Shown here piece after piece: positions 40,608 to 51,376 of a stretch of DNA of 64,000 nt. The notes beneath the pieces were generated by a model. It worked only from the letters and a program-made list of their open reading frames with translations. It was not told the origin of the DNA and did not search any database. This DNA comes from Rufibacter tibetensis. Lineage in GTDB: Bacteria > Bacteroidota > Bacteroidia > Cytophagales > Hymenobacteraceae. Position 1 is the first letter of the stretch. Every line of letters starts with the position of its first letter. Both the position numbers and the translations under genes were made by a program. Location: the NCBI RefSeq assembly GCF_001310085.1, contig NZ_CP012643.1, positions 3,021,501 to 3,085,500 on the forward strand, in the 5' to 3' direction.

Positions 40608-43600
40608 TTAGTGGGTACCACCATGGCAACCGCAGGCTTCCCCGGCGATGCCGTAGAAGCGGGTGTTCAGGTCATCGTGCCAGTCAAAGGTGCTGGTGTT
40701 GTTGTCCCAGTAGAACTTGCCCATGGGTTTGTTGTAGTTGCCTATCTCTGTTAAGGTTTCAGCATCATACAAACGGCCGTTCACCATGGTGTAGCGCACG
40801 CTCTCTGAGTTCTGGATGTTCTCCAGCGGGTTTTTGTCCAGTACAATCAAATCTGCTAGTTTGCCTTGCTCCAGGGAACCTAGTTCTTTGTCCATGCCCA
40901 GGTAATTGGCTCCGTTGATGGTGGCTGCTTGCAGCGCCTCATGATTGGTCATGCCGCCTTGCTGCAGCATCCACAACTCCCAGTGGGCACCTAAGCCTTG
41001 TAACTGGCCGTGTGCGCCCAGGTTTACTTTCACACCTTTGTCGGTCAGCGCTTTCAATGTACGGGAGGTGGCGATGTAGCCTTGGTCGTATTCTTCATCA
41101 GGCACCAGGGTCACACGGCGCGAACGGCCATCAATCACGGCTCTTGGCGTGAAGCGCAGGAGACGATCCTTTTCCCACACCTTGGTTTTCTGATACCAGT
41201 AGTATTCACCGGAGTTACCGCCGTAGTTTACAATGAGAGTAGGGGTGTAGCCGGTTTTGCTGGCGGCCCAAAGCTGAAGCACGTCACTGTACACCGGCGC
41301 AATCGGAATGTTGTGCTCAATACCGGTGTGGCCGTCCAGGATCATGGTCATGTTGTGGAAGAAGGTAGAACCGCCCTCGGGCACCACCGACATGTCCAGT
41401 TCACGGGCCGCCTGTATGATCTGCTGACGTTGCTCCCGGCGGGGCTGGTTGTAGCTTTTCACCGAGAAAGCGCCCACGGCTTTCAGGCGGCGTAAGTGCG
41501 AGCGGGCATCGTCCAGGCTGTTCACCACGGCTTTGAAGTTGCCATCGGCACCGTACAGGATGGTACCAGTAGAGTAAATGCGCGGACCTACCATGTGGCC
41601 AGCTTTTACCATCTCGCTCTGGCTGTACACCATCTCGGTAGAGGAAGACGGATCGTGGGTAGTCGTCACGCCGTAGGCAAGGTTTGCCAGGTACGACCAC
41701 TGCTTTTTAGGGCTCATGCCCAACCGGAAGGTGCCCAAATGAGCGTGCACGTCTACGATGCCTGGCATAATGGTTTTGCCTTGTGCATCAATCACCTTAG
41801 CTCCGGCCGGAACCTGTACCGAACCTGCCGGCCCCACGGCCACAATGCGGTTTCCGTCTACTACCAAAGTGCCGTTCTCAATCACCTCGTTGCCTTTCAT
41901 GGTGATGATGCGGGCATTGGTAAAGGCAACTTTGCCCTGCGGTACATCAGTGTTTAGTTGCAGGCCAACTTTGATGCCGGTGGTGTCAATTGGCGGAATG
42001 TTGGCCACGGCGCCCTCCACAAACTTGAAGCGGTTCTTGAGATCGTTGGTGAAGTACTCCTCGCCCAGCATCCAGTGCACTTTCTTGCTATCTGCAGACC
42101 AGTGCACGCTGGTACCGGCATCGCGGGTAACGCGGGCCACAGGCACAGCCTTGGTGTCAGCACCTAATTCCATTCCTCTTCCGGCCGCCGGGAACGGCGC
42201 GATGTACACGTTGAACAACTCAGTCCAGGCAATCCATTGGTTGTCGGGGCTGGGAACAAACTGGTTCGCGTATTTAGAGGTGAAGTGCGTCTGCACGTCA
42301 TTGCCGTTCAGGTCTACGCTTCTGAACGCTACGCCATCACCCTCACCAGCCATGAAGAAAATGCGGGAGCCATCGCGGTTAAAGCTGGGTAATACGCCTT
42401 GTTTCTGCACCAGCGTAGCTGCGCCGCCTTTGGCTGAGAGCACGTATATACCCGGGTCTTTGGCGAAGGTGTGACCCTGGTGATCATTGCCTCGATCTTT
42501 CTGGAATACGATTTGCTTGCCATCTGGGGAGAAGGCCGGGTTGGTGAAGAAGCCTTTCTCCTGGGTGATTTTGCGCGGTTTTTTAGAATTCAGGGCTAAA
42601 ACGTACAGGGCACCGTGCTTGTCATCGTCCCAAGTGCTGTACACAATTTCCTTACCGCTCGGGCTGAACGCAGGGTAAAACTCAAAATCGGTGCTGTTGG
42701 TGAGGCGCTCGGGTTTACCGTTAGGCAACTGCTTTTTCCAGAGGAAACCGGCAGCGTTGAACACCAGCGTTTTACCATCAGGTGAGGTCACCGCGTTGCG
42801 GATCATCTTAGAGGTAAACTGCTTAGGGGCTACTTCCTCGGGCTTGGCCACGTGCTTTACGGCCTCGGCAATGGAGTGCTGCGCCGAAGCGGTAAACGGA
42901 ATTTCCCTGGCGCTGGATTTAGCCACGTCTACGTTCCAGAGTTTGCCCTTCGCCCACACAATAATATTCTTGCCGTCTGGCGTGAAATCAAAATTAGGGT
43001 ACACCCCAAAAATGGCCCAGGCTTCCTGCTGGTCTTTGCTCAGTTGGTCGTACACGGGGCGTTCCTCGCCAGTAGCCAGGTTGTGCACGTACAGCACTGT
43101 TTTGGTGCGCACCCGGCGTACCAAGGCCAAAGTTTTGCCATCCGGTGAAATGGTGGGCCGCATGGCGCTGCCGTTCCCTCCAAGTATGTTTTCAATCTCG
43201 CCGGTCTGGCGGTTCACCCGTCTAATAATGTAAATCTGCCCATTGGGGTCTTTGTTGTACTCAAAGGTGGTGCCGCCACTCATGTCTTCGGCAAAGTACA
43301 CGTACTTGCCGTCTGGTGATACCCACGGCTCACCTACGTCTTGCTGCTCGTTTTTGCGTTTGGTGAGCTGCATGCCGGTACCGCCGCCAATGTGGTACTG
43401 CCAGATCTCGCCAGCGCCCAGCGAACGCTTCTCGGTGAAGTGCTTGCGGGCAATGATGTACTGGCCATCGGGAGTCCAGACGCCGTTGTTCAGCAGTCGG
43501 AAGTTCTCCTTGGTCATGGCTTTGGGGTTAGCGCCGTTCACGTCCATGACCCAGATGTTGTCGCCGCCCTCTTTGTCTGAGGTAAAGGAGATCTGCTTGC

Positions 43601-43892
43601 CGTTAGGACTGAACCGGGGCTGCACTTCATAGGCTGGTCCGCCCGCCAGCAACGTGGCCTGACCACCCGTGATGGGCAGTTTGTAGATGTCACCCAACAG
43701 ATCGAAGACAATTTCCCTTCCGTCTGGGCTCACGTCCAGGTTCATCCAGGTGCCTTCAGAAACAGAGATGTTGATTTGTTTGGATGGTCCGCGAGTCTCA
43801 GTCACAGACCATTTCTTTTTGTCTTCCTGCCCCTGCGCCATGACCGACAAGCCACATGCTAGGGAGAGGAAAAGAAGAAAGGGTTTACGCAT
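40608..43892 (-). CDS. Exported PD40 (TolB-like) plus amidohydrolase protein
   Basis: A large two-domain protein of 1,094 residues. A signal peptide (ends near VMAQGQ at 22) is followed by a TolB/PD40 beta-propeller over about 40-650, with repeats such as SPDGREIVFDLLGDIY, SPNGKQISFTSD, SPDGKTLALVRR and SPSGKEIVYSTWDD. The C-terminal ~400 residues are an amidohydrolase of the imidazolonepropionase type, with the metal motif DVHAHLGTF and ADLIVLDKNPLENI near the end. The periplasmic propeller may bind peptide or cell-wall material for the hydrolase. It is a single gene, divergent from the SusC operon. Confidence 0.88.
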   Translation of the reverse strand: MRKPFLLFLSLACGLSVMAQGQEDKKKWSVTETRGPSKQINISVSEGTWMNLDVSPDGREIVFDLLGDIYKLPITGGQATLLAGGPAYEVQPRFSPNGKQISFTSDKEGGDNIWVMDVNGANPKAMTKENFRLLNNGVWTPDGQYIIARKHFTEKRSLGAGEIWQYHIGGGTGMQLTKRKNEQQDVGEPWVSPDGKYVYFAEDMSGGTTFEYNKDPNGQIYIIRRVNRQTGEIENILGGNGSAMRPTISPDGKTLALVRRVRTKTVLYVHNLATGEERPVYDQLSKDQQEAWAIFGVYPNFDFTPDGKNIIVWAKGKLWNVDVAKSSAREIPFTASAQHSIAEAVKHVAKPEEVAPKQFTSKMIRNAVTSPDGKTLVFNAAGFLWKKQLPNGKPERLTNSTDFEFYPAFSPSGKEIVYSTWDDDKHGALYVLALNSKKPRKITQEKGFFTNPAFSPDGKQIVFQKDRGNDHQGHTFAKDPGIYVLSAKGGAATLVQKQGVLPSFNRDGSRIFFMAGEGDGVAFRSVDLNGNDVQTHFTSKYANQFVPSPDNQWIAWTELFNVYIAPFPAAGRGMELGADTKAVPVARVTRDAGTSVHWSADSKKVHWMLGEEYFTNDLKNRFKFVEGAVANIPPIDTTGIKVGLQLNTDVPQGKVAFTNARIITMKGNEVIENGTLVVDGNRIVAVGPAGSVQVPAGAKVIDAQGKTIMPGIVDVHAHLGTFRLGMSPKKQWSYLANLAYGVTTTHDPSSSTEMVYSQSEMVKAGHMVGPRIYSTGTILYGADGNFKAVVNSLDDARSHLRRLKAVGAFSVKSYNQPRREQRQQIIQAARELDMSVVPEGGSTFFHNMTMILDGHTGIEHNIPIAPVYSDVLQLWAASKTGYTPTLIVNYGGNSGEYYWYQKTKVWEKDRLLRFTPRAVIDGRSRRVTLVPDEEYDQGYIATSRTLKALTDKGVKVNLGAHGQLQGLGAHWELWMLQQGGMTNHEALQAATINGANYLGMDKELGSLEQGKLADLIVLDKNPLENIQNSESVRYTMVNGRLYDAETLTEIGNYNKPMGKFYWDNNTSTFDWHDDLNTRFYGIAGEACGCHGGTH

Positions 43893-44518
43893 TGTTTGTT
43901 TTAGATGTGTTTTCCAAAATTAGGCAGAAAAACGGACTGCTTCATCAAAAACGAACAAGAGGCAAGCTTATGTATTTTGATTTATAGTTTAAAGAATCTA
44001 GTAGCACCAGGGCGTGAAGTTTCTAGTTCAAACCTTGGTCTCACTAAGTTGTAATTCAAAAACATAGTGCCACAGGAATTGACTTGTATGTGTAAAATGG
44101 GGCTTGTCTTGCACCTTATATCTTCTATTTGGAGGAAGTTGCTTTACACAGCAATGGCTATCCATTTTAATCCTGTGATACCTTGAAGGCTATTGTGAAT
44201 AATGGTGAACACTAAAGAATTGTATAGGATAAAACTTATAAAATAAGAGGTTATTGATTATGATGGGTAAATTGTAAAAGTTTAATATATCATTCCACAA
44301 TACAATTTATTTTGTAAGTTTTTACTGTATGAGATATATATAATATGAAAAATGTACAAATTATGTAAACCTGGGATAATCATGTAGCTACTGGTAATTA
44401 AACTTTACTAACAAAGATTTGTTTTATAAGGCTTCTTTGGGTTGGAATCTTTGTAACTGACATAATATTAACTTAATATTAGGCTTCAAAACCAATTTTA
44501 ACCTAACTACAATTTAAC
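43893..44518. other. Long AT-rich gap in front of the SusC/SusD operon
   Basis: This 626-bp region is markedly more AT-rich than its surroundings and holds no ORF, RNA gene or known repeat class that I can support. It probably contains the operon promoter and leader. I do not see a convincing TTTG-N19-TAnnTTTG pair. Confidence 0.4.
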
Positions 44519-47500
44519 ATGAAGAAAATCTTACTTTTAGTTCTCTTTCTGTTTTCCGTGGTGCTGCAAGAAGCCGCGGCGCAGACAAGAACTATCACAG
44601 GAAGAGTGACTGACGCGAGCACTGGCGAAGGAATGCCTGGTGTGACCGTTCAGCTCAAAGGAACCACGACTGCCGTGCCTACGGATGTTAATGGAGGTTA
44701 TTCTATCAGTGTTCCTGCTAGTGGAGGTACCTTGATTTTTACGTTCATTGGTTATACAAACCAGGAAATAGCAATTGGAACACAATCAACTGTAAATGCC
44801 AGACTAGCTACTGATGCAGAACAGCTAAAAGAAGTAGTGGTAACTGCATTGGGTGCAGAGAGAACGAAAAACTCACTTCCTTATGCTGCGCAGCAGGTGG
44901 AAGGAGAGGCGATTACTATTGCACGTAACCCCAATGCAGTTAATTCATTGGCTGGTAAAGTTGCTGGTTTGAACATTACACAGAACAACACTATGGGTGG
45001 TTCTACCAACGTGGTAATGCGTGGTACCAAATCAATCACTGGTAACAACCAGGCCCTATTTGTGGTTGATGGCGTTCCTATCAGTAATGCTAACACCAAC
45101 ACTGCAAACCAGAGAACGGGTCGTGGTGGCTATGACTACGGTAACGCTGCCGCTGACATCAACCCAGATGACATTGAGTCAATGAGCGTACTGAAAGGTG
45201 CTGCTGCAACGGCGTTGTATGGTTCACGTGCCGCTAACGGTGTGATCATGATCACTACTAAAAAAGGTAGAAGAGGTCTTGGGATCACCATGAACAATGG
45301 TATGACGGTGGGCATTGTAGACGAAAGCACTGCTCCTAAGTACCAGAAACAGTATGGTGCTGGTTACGGAAAATATTATGGTCCTAATAGGAACATGTTC
45401 TTCAACCAACGTGATATGAACGGGGACGGTGTTCTTGATCTAGTTGTTCCTTTCACTGAAGACGCTTCTTATGGTGCTCCTTTTGATCCAAGTCTGATGG
45501 TGTACCAGTGGAACTCATTAGATCCAACCTCTCCTACGTACCGCCAGGCAACTCCTTGGGTAGCTGCTGAAAACGATCCAAACTACTTCTTTGAGAACGC
45601 TGTTTCTGTGAACAACAGCATCATCTTAGACGGAGGAAACGAAAACGCCAATTTCAAACTGGGCTTCACCAGAAATGAGGACAAGGGTATTCTTCCTAAC
45701 AGTAACCTGACCAAGAACATGGTCAACTTTGCGGCTGGTTATACTGTGTCTCCTAAATTGACTACCAATGCCTCTATTAACTTTTCCAAGATAAATGGCT
45801 TAGGTCGTTATGGAACTGGTTATAGCTCTTTCAACCCAATGCAACAGTTCAGACAATGGTGGCAAACCAACGTTGATGTGAAGGAGCAAAAAGAAGCGTA
45901 TTTCCGTAACAGACAAAACGTTACCTGGAATACCCGTAGTGCTACAGATTTAAGACCTATCTATTCTGATAACCCATACTGGGTACGTTACGAGAACTAT
46001 GAGAATGATGAGCGTTATCGTTATTTTGGTAATGTGTCTGCTACTTACAAGTTTGCCGATTGGTTTAATTTGATGGGTAGAATCACCTTAGATTCTTATG
46101 ACGAAATACAGGAAGAAAGAAACGCAGTGGGTAGTACCGGTGTGGCTGCTTACTCTCGTTTCAACAGAACTGCCAGAGAGTTCAACTATGACCTGATCGC
46201 TAATTTCAACAAGATGGTCTCTGGGGGTGATATAAGCTTATCTGGTTTAGTAGGTGCTAACATTCGTAGAAACTATGAGAACTCCATCTTTGCTCAAACC
46301 AATGGTGGCCTGGTAGTTCCAAGATTATATTCTTTGTCTAACTCAGTGAGCCCACTCAACCCACCATCAGAAAATGAAGTGAGAGTTGGCGTTGATGGTA
46401 TTTTTGCCAGTGCTACTGTTGGGTACAAAGAGACTTTGTTCTTAGACATAACTGGTAGAAGAGATAAGTCTACTACATTGTTGTCTCCAAACAATGTGTT
46501 CTATTATCCTTCAATTGCAACCAGCTACGTTTTCTCTGAAACGTTGAAAGAGACATTGCCTTGGTTAAGCTATGGTAAAGTTCGTTTGAACTATGCAGAA
46601 GTAGGTAACGATGCTCCGGCACTTTCTATCTATGATGTGTATGACAAGCCAGCTGGATGGGGTTCAATTCCATTGTTCTCTGTAGTTGGAACTAAAAACA
46701 ACCAAAACCTGAAACCAGAAAGAACCAAGAGTATTGAGGCTGGTTTGGAAATGGCCTTCCTGCAAGGAAAAGTTGGTTTTGACTTAACAGTGTACAAAAC
46801 CAATACTGTAGACCAAATCCTGCCAGTAAGTGTTTCTACTGCCACAGGTTACAACTCTACTTTTGTGAACTCTGGTGAGGTAGAAAACAAGGGTATTGAG
46901 GTTTCTGCCTTCGTTTCTCCAATTAAGACCGATGACTTCTCCTGGACCATGAATGTGAACTGGTCAAGAAACAGAAATGAAGTTCTCTCTCTGTATGAAG
47001 GTGTGCAAAACATCTCATTGTCAACATACCAGGGTGGTATGTCTTCCAACGCAACTGTAGGTCGTCCGTTTGGTATGCTGCGCGGTGCTGGTTTTGTGTA
47101 CAAAGACGGTGAGAGAGTAGTGAATGAATCTGGGCATTACCTGCGTGCTCCTAACACTGAGATTGGTGACCCTAATGCCAACTGGAGAGGTGGTGTTTCT
47201 AACACCTTGAACTACAAAGGTGTTTCCCTGTACTTCCTGGTAGATGTTCGCCAAGGCGGAGATGTGTTCTCTCTGGATAACCACTACGGTTACGGTACAG
47301 GTCTTTATGAAGAAACTACCCGTAACAATGATTTAGGCAACCCATCGCGTAGCCCTATCTCAGAAGGTGGTGGTGTTATCTTACCAGGTGTGAAAGAAGA
47401 TGGTACCCGTAATGACATCCGCGTAGAAAACGAGGAAGGTCTTTATGGCTACGTATTCATGCCACAAGAGTACCATGTCTATGATGCTAGCTTTGTGAAG

Positions 47501-47734
47501 TTAAGAGAAGTTTCACTGGGTTATACCTTACCTGCTGTATTGATGGCAAAATTGAAACCATTCTCATCAATTGATGTTTCTTTGGTTGGTAGAAACCTAT
47601 GGATCATCCACAAAAACTTGCCTTATGCAGATCCTGAAGATGGATTAAGCTCTGGTAACTTAGGACAAGGATATATCTCAGGTTCTTATCCAAGCACGCG
47701 TAATCTTGGGTTCAACGTAAGATTCAAATTTTAA
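44519..47734 (+). CDS. SusC/RagA-family TonB-dependent outer membrane transporter
   Basis: A 1,071-residue outer membrane receptor. The signal peptide ends near AAAQ at 22. The SusC-specific carboxypeptidase-regulatory-like domain (ITGRVTDASTGEGMPGVTVQLKGT) occupies about 26-105. The plug domain, with the typical TALYGSRAANGVIMITTKKG at about 237-256, and a 22-strand barrel follow, ending in a short aromatic-terminated strand (RNLGFNVRFKF). Together with the SusD lipoprotein directly downstream, it imports a large nutrient, probably a polysaccharide or peptide. There is no sigma/anti-sigma pair or enzyme gene next to it to identify the substrate. Codon use is more AT-rich than the neighbours, which may reflect high expression. 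Confidence 0.95.
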   Translation: MKKILLLVLFLFSVVLQEAAAQTRTITGRVTDASTGEGMPGVTVQLKGTTTAVPTDVNGGYSISVPASGGTLIFTFIGYTNQEIAIGTQSTVNARLATDAEQLKEVVVTALGAERTKNSLPYAAQQVEGEAITIARNPNAVNSLAGKVAGLNITQNNTMGGSTNVVMRGTKSITGNNQALFVVDGVPISNANTNTANQRTGRGGYDYGNAAADINPDDIESMSVLKGAAATALYGSRAANGVIMITTKKGRRGLGITMNNGMTVGIVDESTAPKYQKQYGAGYGKYYGPNRNMFFNQRDMNGDGVLDLVVPFTEDASYGAPFDPSLMVYQWNSLDPTSPTYRQATPWVAAENDPNYFFENAVSVNNSIILDGGNENANFKLGFTRNEDKGILPNSNLTKNMVNFAAGYTVSPKLTTNASINFSKINGLGRYGTGYSSFNPMQQFRQWWQTNVDVKEQKEAYFRNRQNVTWNTRSATDLRPIYSDNPYWVRYENYENDERYRYFGNVSATYKFADWFNLMGRITLDSYDEIQEERNAVGSTGVAAYSRFNRTAREFNYDLIANFNKMVSGGDISLSGLVGANIRRNYENSIFAQTNGGLVVPRLYSLSNSVSPLNPPSENEVRVGVDGIFASATVGYKETLFLDITGRRDKSTTLLSPNNVFYYPSIATSYVFSETLKETLPWLSYGKVRLNYAEVGNDAPALSIYDVYDKPAGWGSIPLFSVVGTKNNQNLKPERTKSIEAGLEMAFLQGKVGFDLTVYKTNTVDQILPVSVSTATGYNSTFVNSGEVENKGIEVSAFVSPIKTDDFSWTMNVNWSRNRNEVLSLYEGVQNISLSTYQGGMSSNATVGRPFGMLRGAGFVYKDGERVVNESGHYLRAPNTEIGDPNANWRGGVSNTLNYKGVSLYFLVDVRQGGDVFSLDNHYGYGTGLYEETTRNNDLGNPSRSPISEGGGVILPGVKEDGTRNDIRVENEEGLYGYVFMPQEYHVYDASFVKLREVSLGYTLPAVLMAKLKPFSSIDVSLVGRNLWIIHKNLPYADPEDGLSSGNLGQGYISGSYPSTRNLGFNVRFKF

Positions 47735-47744
47735 TTAAGCGAAA

Positions 47745-49172
47745 ATGAAAAGAATACTTTATTTCTGCATCCCAGCTTTGCTATTCACAAGCTCGTGCGT
47801 AGATAGCTTAGATGATTATAATATAAACACGAAAGCTGCTACTGAAGTACCAGGTGCCACCTTGGTTACCGCCGCAGAACGTAGCTTGACTAATATCATC
47901 ACCAGCTCAAGCGTAAACAACAATCCGTTCAGGTTCTATGCTCAGTATTGGGCGGCTACTACTTATCCTGATGAGAGCCAGTACATTATTGCCACCAGAC
48001 AAGTAGATAGAAACTTCTGGGACCCATTGTACAGAGATGTATTACGTGACTTGAAAGAAGCCAAGACCATTATTACAGCCAACAATTTGCTAGATCCAAA
48101 GATCAAAGCAAATCAACTGGCTTCCATTGAAGTATTGGAGGTATATGCCTGGTCTGTATTGGTAAACACCTTTGGCGATGTTCCTTACTCAGAAGCATTA
48201 GACATCACTAAAGTTCTTCCTAAGTACGATGATGATGCTGCTATCTACGCTGATCTGGTAGTACGTTTAGACAAAGCCATTGGCATGTTTGACGCTACTG
48301 CTACCGGCTTAGGAAACGCAGACATCATCTACAGTGGTAACGTTCCTAACTGGATAGCATTTGCTAACTCATTGAAGTTAAGAATGGGGATGACCTTAGC
48401 CGATGTGGAACCAGCCAAAGCAAAAACAATGGTAGAGGCTGCTGCACCTAACGTGATTAAGTCTAATGCGCAAAGCGCAGATGTTACGTATCTTGCCACT
48501 ACGCCTAACACAAACCCAGTTTGGCTTGACTTAGTGCAAAGCGGTAGAGCTGACTTTGTAGGGGCAAATACAATCATTGATAGGATGAATACTCTGAATG
48601 ATCCAAGAAGAAATGATTACTTCAAGCCATTGGCTAACGGAACATTCAAAGGTGGGATCTACGGAGCATCAAACGACTATAGTTCGAACTCTGCCCCTGG
48701 TACTATGCTGGAAAGCCCAACCACTCCTGGAATGCTACTTTCTTACTCAGAAGTAGAATTCCTATTGGCTGAAGCTGTAGAAAGAGGATTTGCCGTAGGC
48801 GGTACCGCAATGAGCCATTATAATGCAGCTATTACTGCCTCTATCTTAGAGTGGGGCGGTACTGAAGCAGAAGCCTTGGCTTACATTGCACAGCCTTCTG
48901 TAAACTACCTGACTGCTTCTGGAAACTACAAGCAGAAAATTGGTACTCAGAAATGGATAGCTCTTTATAACAACCCTGTAGAAGGTTGGAAAGAGTGGAG
49001 AAGATTAGATGCTCCTAACCTGGTTAAACCAGCTCAAGGTATCAGTGAAATTCCACTACGGTTAACGTACCCAACCACAGAAATGAACAGTAATGGTGAA
49101 AATGTCAAGGCTGCTTCTGCTGCAATTGGCGGTAACACTGTCACTTCTAAAATATTCTGGGATAAATTCTAA
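47745..49172 (+). CDS. SusD/RagB-family nutrient-binding lipoprotein
   Basis: A 475-residue outer membrane lipoprotein that caps the SusC channel. The lipidated cysteine is Cys18 (LLFTSSCVDSLDD), followed by the acidic residues typical of surface lipoprotein export. TPR-like helical repeats fill the body, and the C-terminal part contains the family-typical NNPVEGWKEWRRLDAP. It starts 10 bp after the SusC stop, so it is in the same operon. A terminator follows at 49205. The sequence type is the short SusD-like_2 form, often linked to peptides rather than glycans, but this is tentative. Confidence 0.94.
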   Translation: MKRILYFCIPALLFTSSCVDSLDDYNINTKAATEVPGATLVTAAERSLTNIITSSSVNNNPFRFYAQYWAATTYPDESQYIIATRQVDRNFWDPLYRDVLRDLKEAKTIITANNLLDPKIKANQLASIEVLEVYAWSVLVNTFGDVPYSEALDITKVLPKYDDDAAIYADLVVRLDKAIGMFDATATGLGNADIIYSGNVPNWIAFANSLKLRMGMTLADVEPAKAKTMVEAAAPNVIKSNAQSADVTYLATTPNTNPVWLDLVQSGRADFVGANTIIDRMNTLNDPRRNDYFKPLANGTFKGGIYGASNDYSSNSAPGTMLESPTTPGMLLSYSEVEFLLAEAVERGFAVGGTAMSHYNAAITASILEWGGTEAEALAYIAQPSVNYLTASGNYKQKIGTQKWIALYNNPVEGWKEWRRLDAPNLVKPAQGISEIPLRLTYPTTEMNSNGENVKAASAAIGGNTVTSKIFWDKF

Positions 49173-49204
49173 GACAGAATATACTGGCCGAAAGGCCTGA
49201 ACTT

Positions 49205-49240
49205 AAAAGCTCTAGCAGGTAACTGCTAGAGCTTTTTTTT
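49205..49240 (+). terminator. Terminator of the SusC/SusD operon
   Basis: A 14-bp perfect stem AAAAGCTCTAGCAG (49205-49218) with CTGCTAGAGCTTTT (49223-49236), GTAA loop and a T run to 49240. Confidence 0.9.
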
Positions 49241-49350
49241 ATGTGATGAAGCTAGCTTGAGGTTCTATTAAAAATCAAGCTGTGTTGGCACCATAAAATT
49301 TACTCTGAGAGGAGAAAGAAAAGACTGTGCATTAGAAAGCTGTTAAAGCA

Positions 49351-49379
49351 CAAAGGCTTGATCATTGACCAAGCCTTTG
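49351..49379. terminator. Second hairpin between SusD and the ABC gene
   Basis: CAAAGGCTTG (49351-49360) with CAAGCCTTTG (49370-49379). It could terminate the convergent ABC transporter gene; the T run is weak. The rest of this 304-bp gap shows nothing. Confidence 0.5.
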
Positions 49380-49476
49380 CTAAAGAAAACTTATAGAAGA
49401 AGAGTGTTAAAGATGTAAGCCAAAGAGTGGAGGTCAACCTATATTAATCTGATAGTGGCTGTGGCTCTACATTATG

Positions 49477-51297
49477 CTACTGCACATCAAACTGGAGCCT
49501 CAACAAGTTCGCGTAAATCCCATCCGGGTTGTAAGCCAGCTGCTCATGAGAACCTTGCTCTACAATCTGCCCTTTGTCAATCACTAAAATCTTGTCTACT
49601 TTTCTGATGGTAGCTAACCGGTGTGCGATGATAATGGTAGTCCGGTTCTTCATGAGTTCATCCATAGCCTCCTGCACCAACATCTCAGACTCAGAGTCCA
49701 GTGAACTGGTAGCTTCGTCCAAAATCAGGATAGCAGGGTCTTTTAAGATGGCACGGGCAATAGCAATGCGTTGACGCTGGCCTCCGGAGAGTTTAATGCC
49801 ACGCTCACCCACTACGGTTTCAAACGCTTCAGGGAAAGATTGGATGAACTGTAAGGCATTTGCTTTTTGCGCTGCCACCAACACTTCTTCCTCTGTCGCA
49901 TTGGGTTTGCCATAAGCAATGTTTTCCCGGATGGTACCTCCAAAGAGAAGAACTTCCTGCGGAACAATGCCTAGGTTTCCACGCAAATCCTGCAGCGGCA
50001 TCAGGTTGATATTTTGCCCATCCACATAGATTGTGCCCTGCTCCACTTTGTAGAATTTCATGAGCAATTGGGCAATGGTAGACTTGCCCGCACCGCTGGA
50101 ACCTACTAACGCTATTTTCTCACCGGCTCTTATCTCGAAATGGATGTTTTGCAGTACCTGCAGATCGGGACGAGTAGGGTAGGAGAAGCCTACATGGTCA
50201 TAGCGCACGTTTCCATTGAACCGTACCGGCGTTGTAGCTAACTGACCAAGGTCAGCCTGTTCTACCGGTTGATCCAGGATTTCCAGAATACGCTCTGAAG
50301 CCCCAATGGACACCTGGATCTTCGCATAAAGATCACCAAGTCCGGCTACTGATGCTCCAATGAAGGTAGTGTAAAGAATAAAGGAGGTTAAATCACCAAA
50401 GGTCAACTCCCCGCGCTGCACCAAGGTTGCCCCGTACCAGATCACCAGGATAATCCCGCCGAATAGCCCTATGATAATAAAGGAGATAAAAGCGCCCCGG
50501 TAGAAAGAGGTAGAAATAGCCGTTTTAACAGATTTTCCCAGAGCTTGTTTATAGCGATTGATTTCAAACAACTCATTGGTAAAGGCTTTCACTACTTGTA
50601 TGGCCTGCAAAGTTTCCTCCACTATCACGTTTGTAACTGCTAATTCATCCTGCGTCTTTTTGGAGAGTTTTTTCAATTTCTTACCAAAAACCATAGCCAG
50701 AATAATCAGGAGCGGGAAAGTGGCCAGCATGAACAATGAAAGCTTCACCGAGATAAACATGATAAACCCGATGCCTACCAACAGGGTGGTTACCTGCCTG
50801 AAAAGCTCAGCCAAAGTAATAGAGAAGCCGTCCTGGATGTAACTTACGTCTGAAGTAATACGGCTGGTGATTTCCCCCACCCGGCGTTGTTCAAAAAAGG
50901 TGAGGGGTAGCCCCATAAATTGGGTGTAAAGGCTGGTTCTGACATCAGAGATAGCCCTCTCACTAACCTGGGCGAAGAAGTACACCCTAAAAAAGGAGAA
51001 GATGCCTTGTAGCGCAATGACCCCAAACAGCAGAAGGGCCAGGTAGTCTATGTCCTGAAAGAAAGCGGTGGGCTTACCTACGGCAGCGTCCAGGAGCATT
51101 CCTGTAACCGCCGGAAAAGCCATGAAGGTAAGGCTGGAGAAGAGTAGAAACACCAGGCCTATGTAAAACTTGCCTTTGTAAGGCAAAAGAAATCTGAATA
51201 TCTGAAGGCCCCTCCGCAAACTCTCTTTGTTCAGTTTGGGTTTAGCTTCTGTTTCAAGTCCGGCTGCCGTGCCTGGCCCGAATCCTCGTTTTGCCAT
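49477..51297 (-). CDS. ABC transporter, permease plus ATPase half-transporter
   Basis: A 606-residue half-transporter from the ATG at 51297 (MAKRGFG); the frame is open to a GTG at 51345 but the conserved part starts here. The six-helix exporter domain (about 35-330) is followed by the ATPase domain with Walker A GSSGAGKST (Lys405), the Q-loop, signature LSGGQRQRIA and Walker B ILILDEATSS. It would function as a homodimer in the inner membrane exporting lipid, peptide or drug. Substrate unknown. The gene is single, preceded by a class C palindrome at 51377. Confidence 0.93.
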   Translation of the reverse strand: MAKRGFGPGTAAGLETEAKPKLNKESLRRGLQIFRFLLPYKGKFYIGLVFLLFSSLTFMAFPAVTGMLLDAAVGKPTAFFQDIDYLALLLFGVIALQGIFSFFRVYFFAQVSERAISDVRTSLYTQFMGLPLTFFEQRRVGEITSRITSDVSYIQDGFSITLAELFRQVTTLLVGIGFIMFISVKLSLFMLATFPLLIILAMVFGKKLKKLSKKTQDELAVTNVIVEETLQAIQVVKAFTNELFEINRYKQALGKSVKTAISTSFYRGAFISFIIIGLFGGIILVIWYGATLVQRGELTFGDLTSFILYTTFIGASVAGLGDLYAKIQVSIGASERILEILDQPVEQADLGQLATTPVRFNGNVRYDHVGFSYPTRPDLQVLQNIHFEIRAGEKIALVGSSGAGKSTIAQLLMKFYKVEQGTIYVDGQNINLMPLQDLRGNLGIVPQEVLLFGGTIRENIAYGKPNATEEEVLVAAQKANALQFIQSFPEAFETVVGERGIKLSGGQRQRIAIARAILKDPAILILDEATSSLDSESEMLVQEAMDELMKNRTTIIIAHRLATIRKVDKILVIDKGQIVEQGSHEQLAYNPDGIYANLLRLQFDVQ

Positions 51298-51376
51298 GTA
51301 TACTAGTTCGTATTTGGTAGTAACCATGCCACCGGTAAGTGGCACTTAATGTTCCTTTCTCTTAAGTAGTCTCTTT

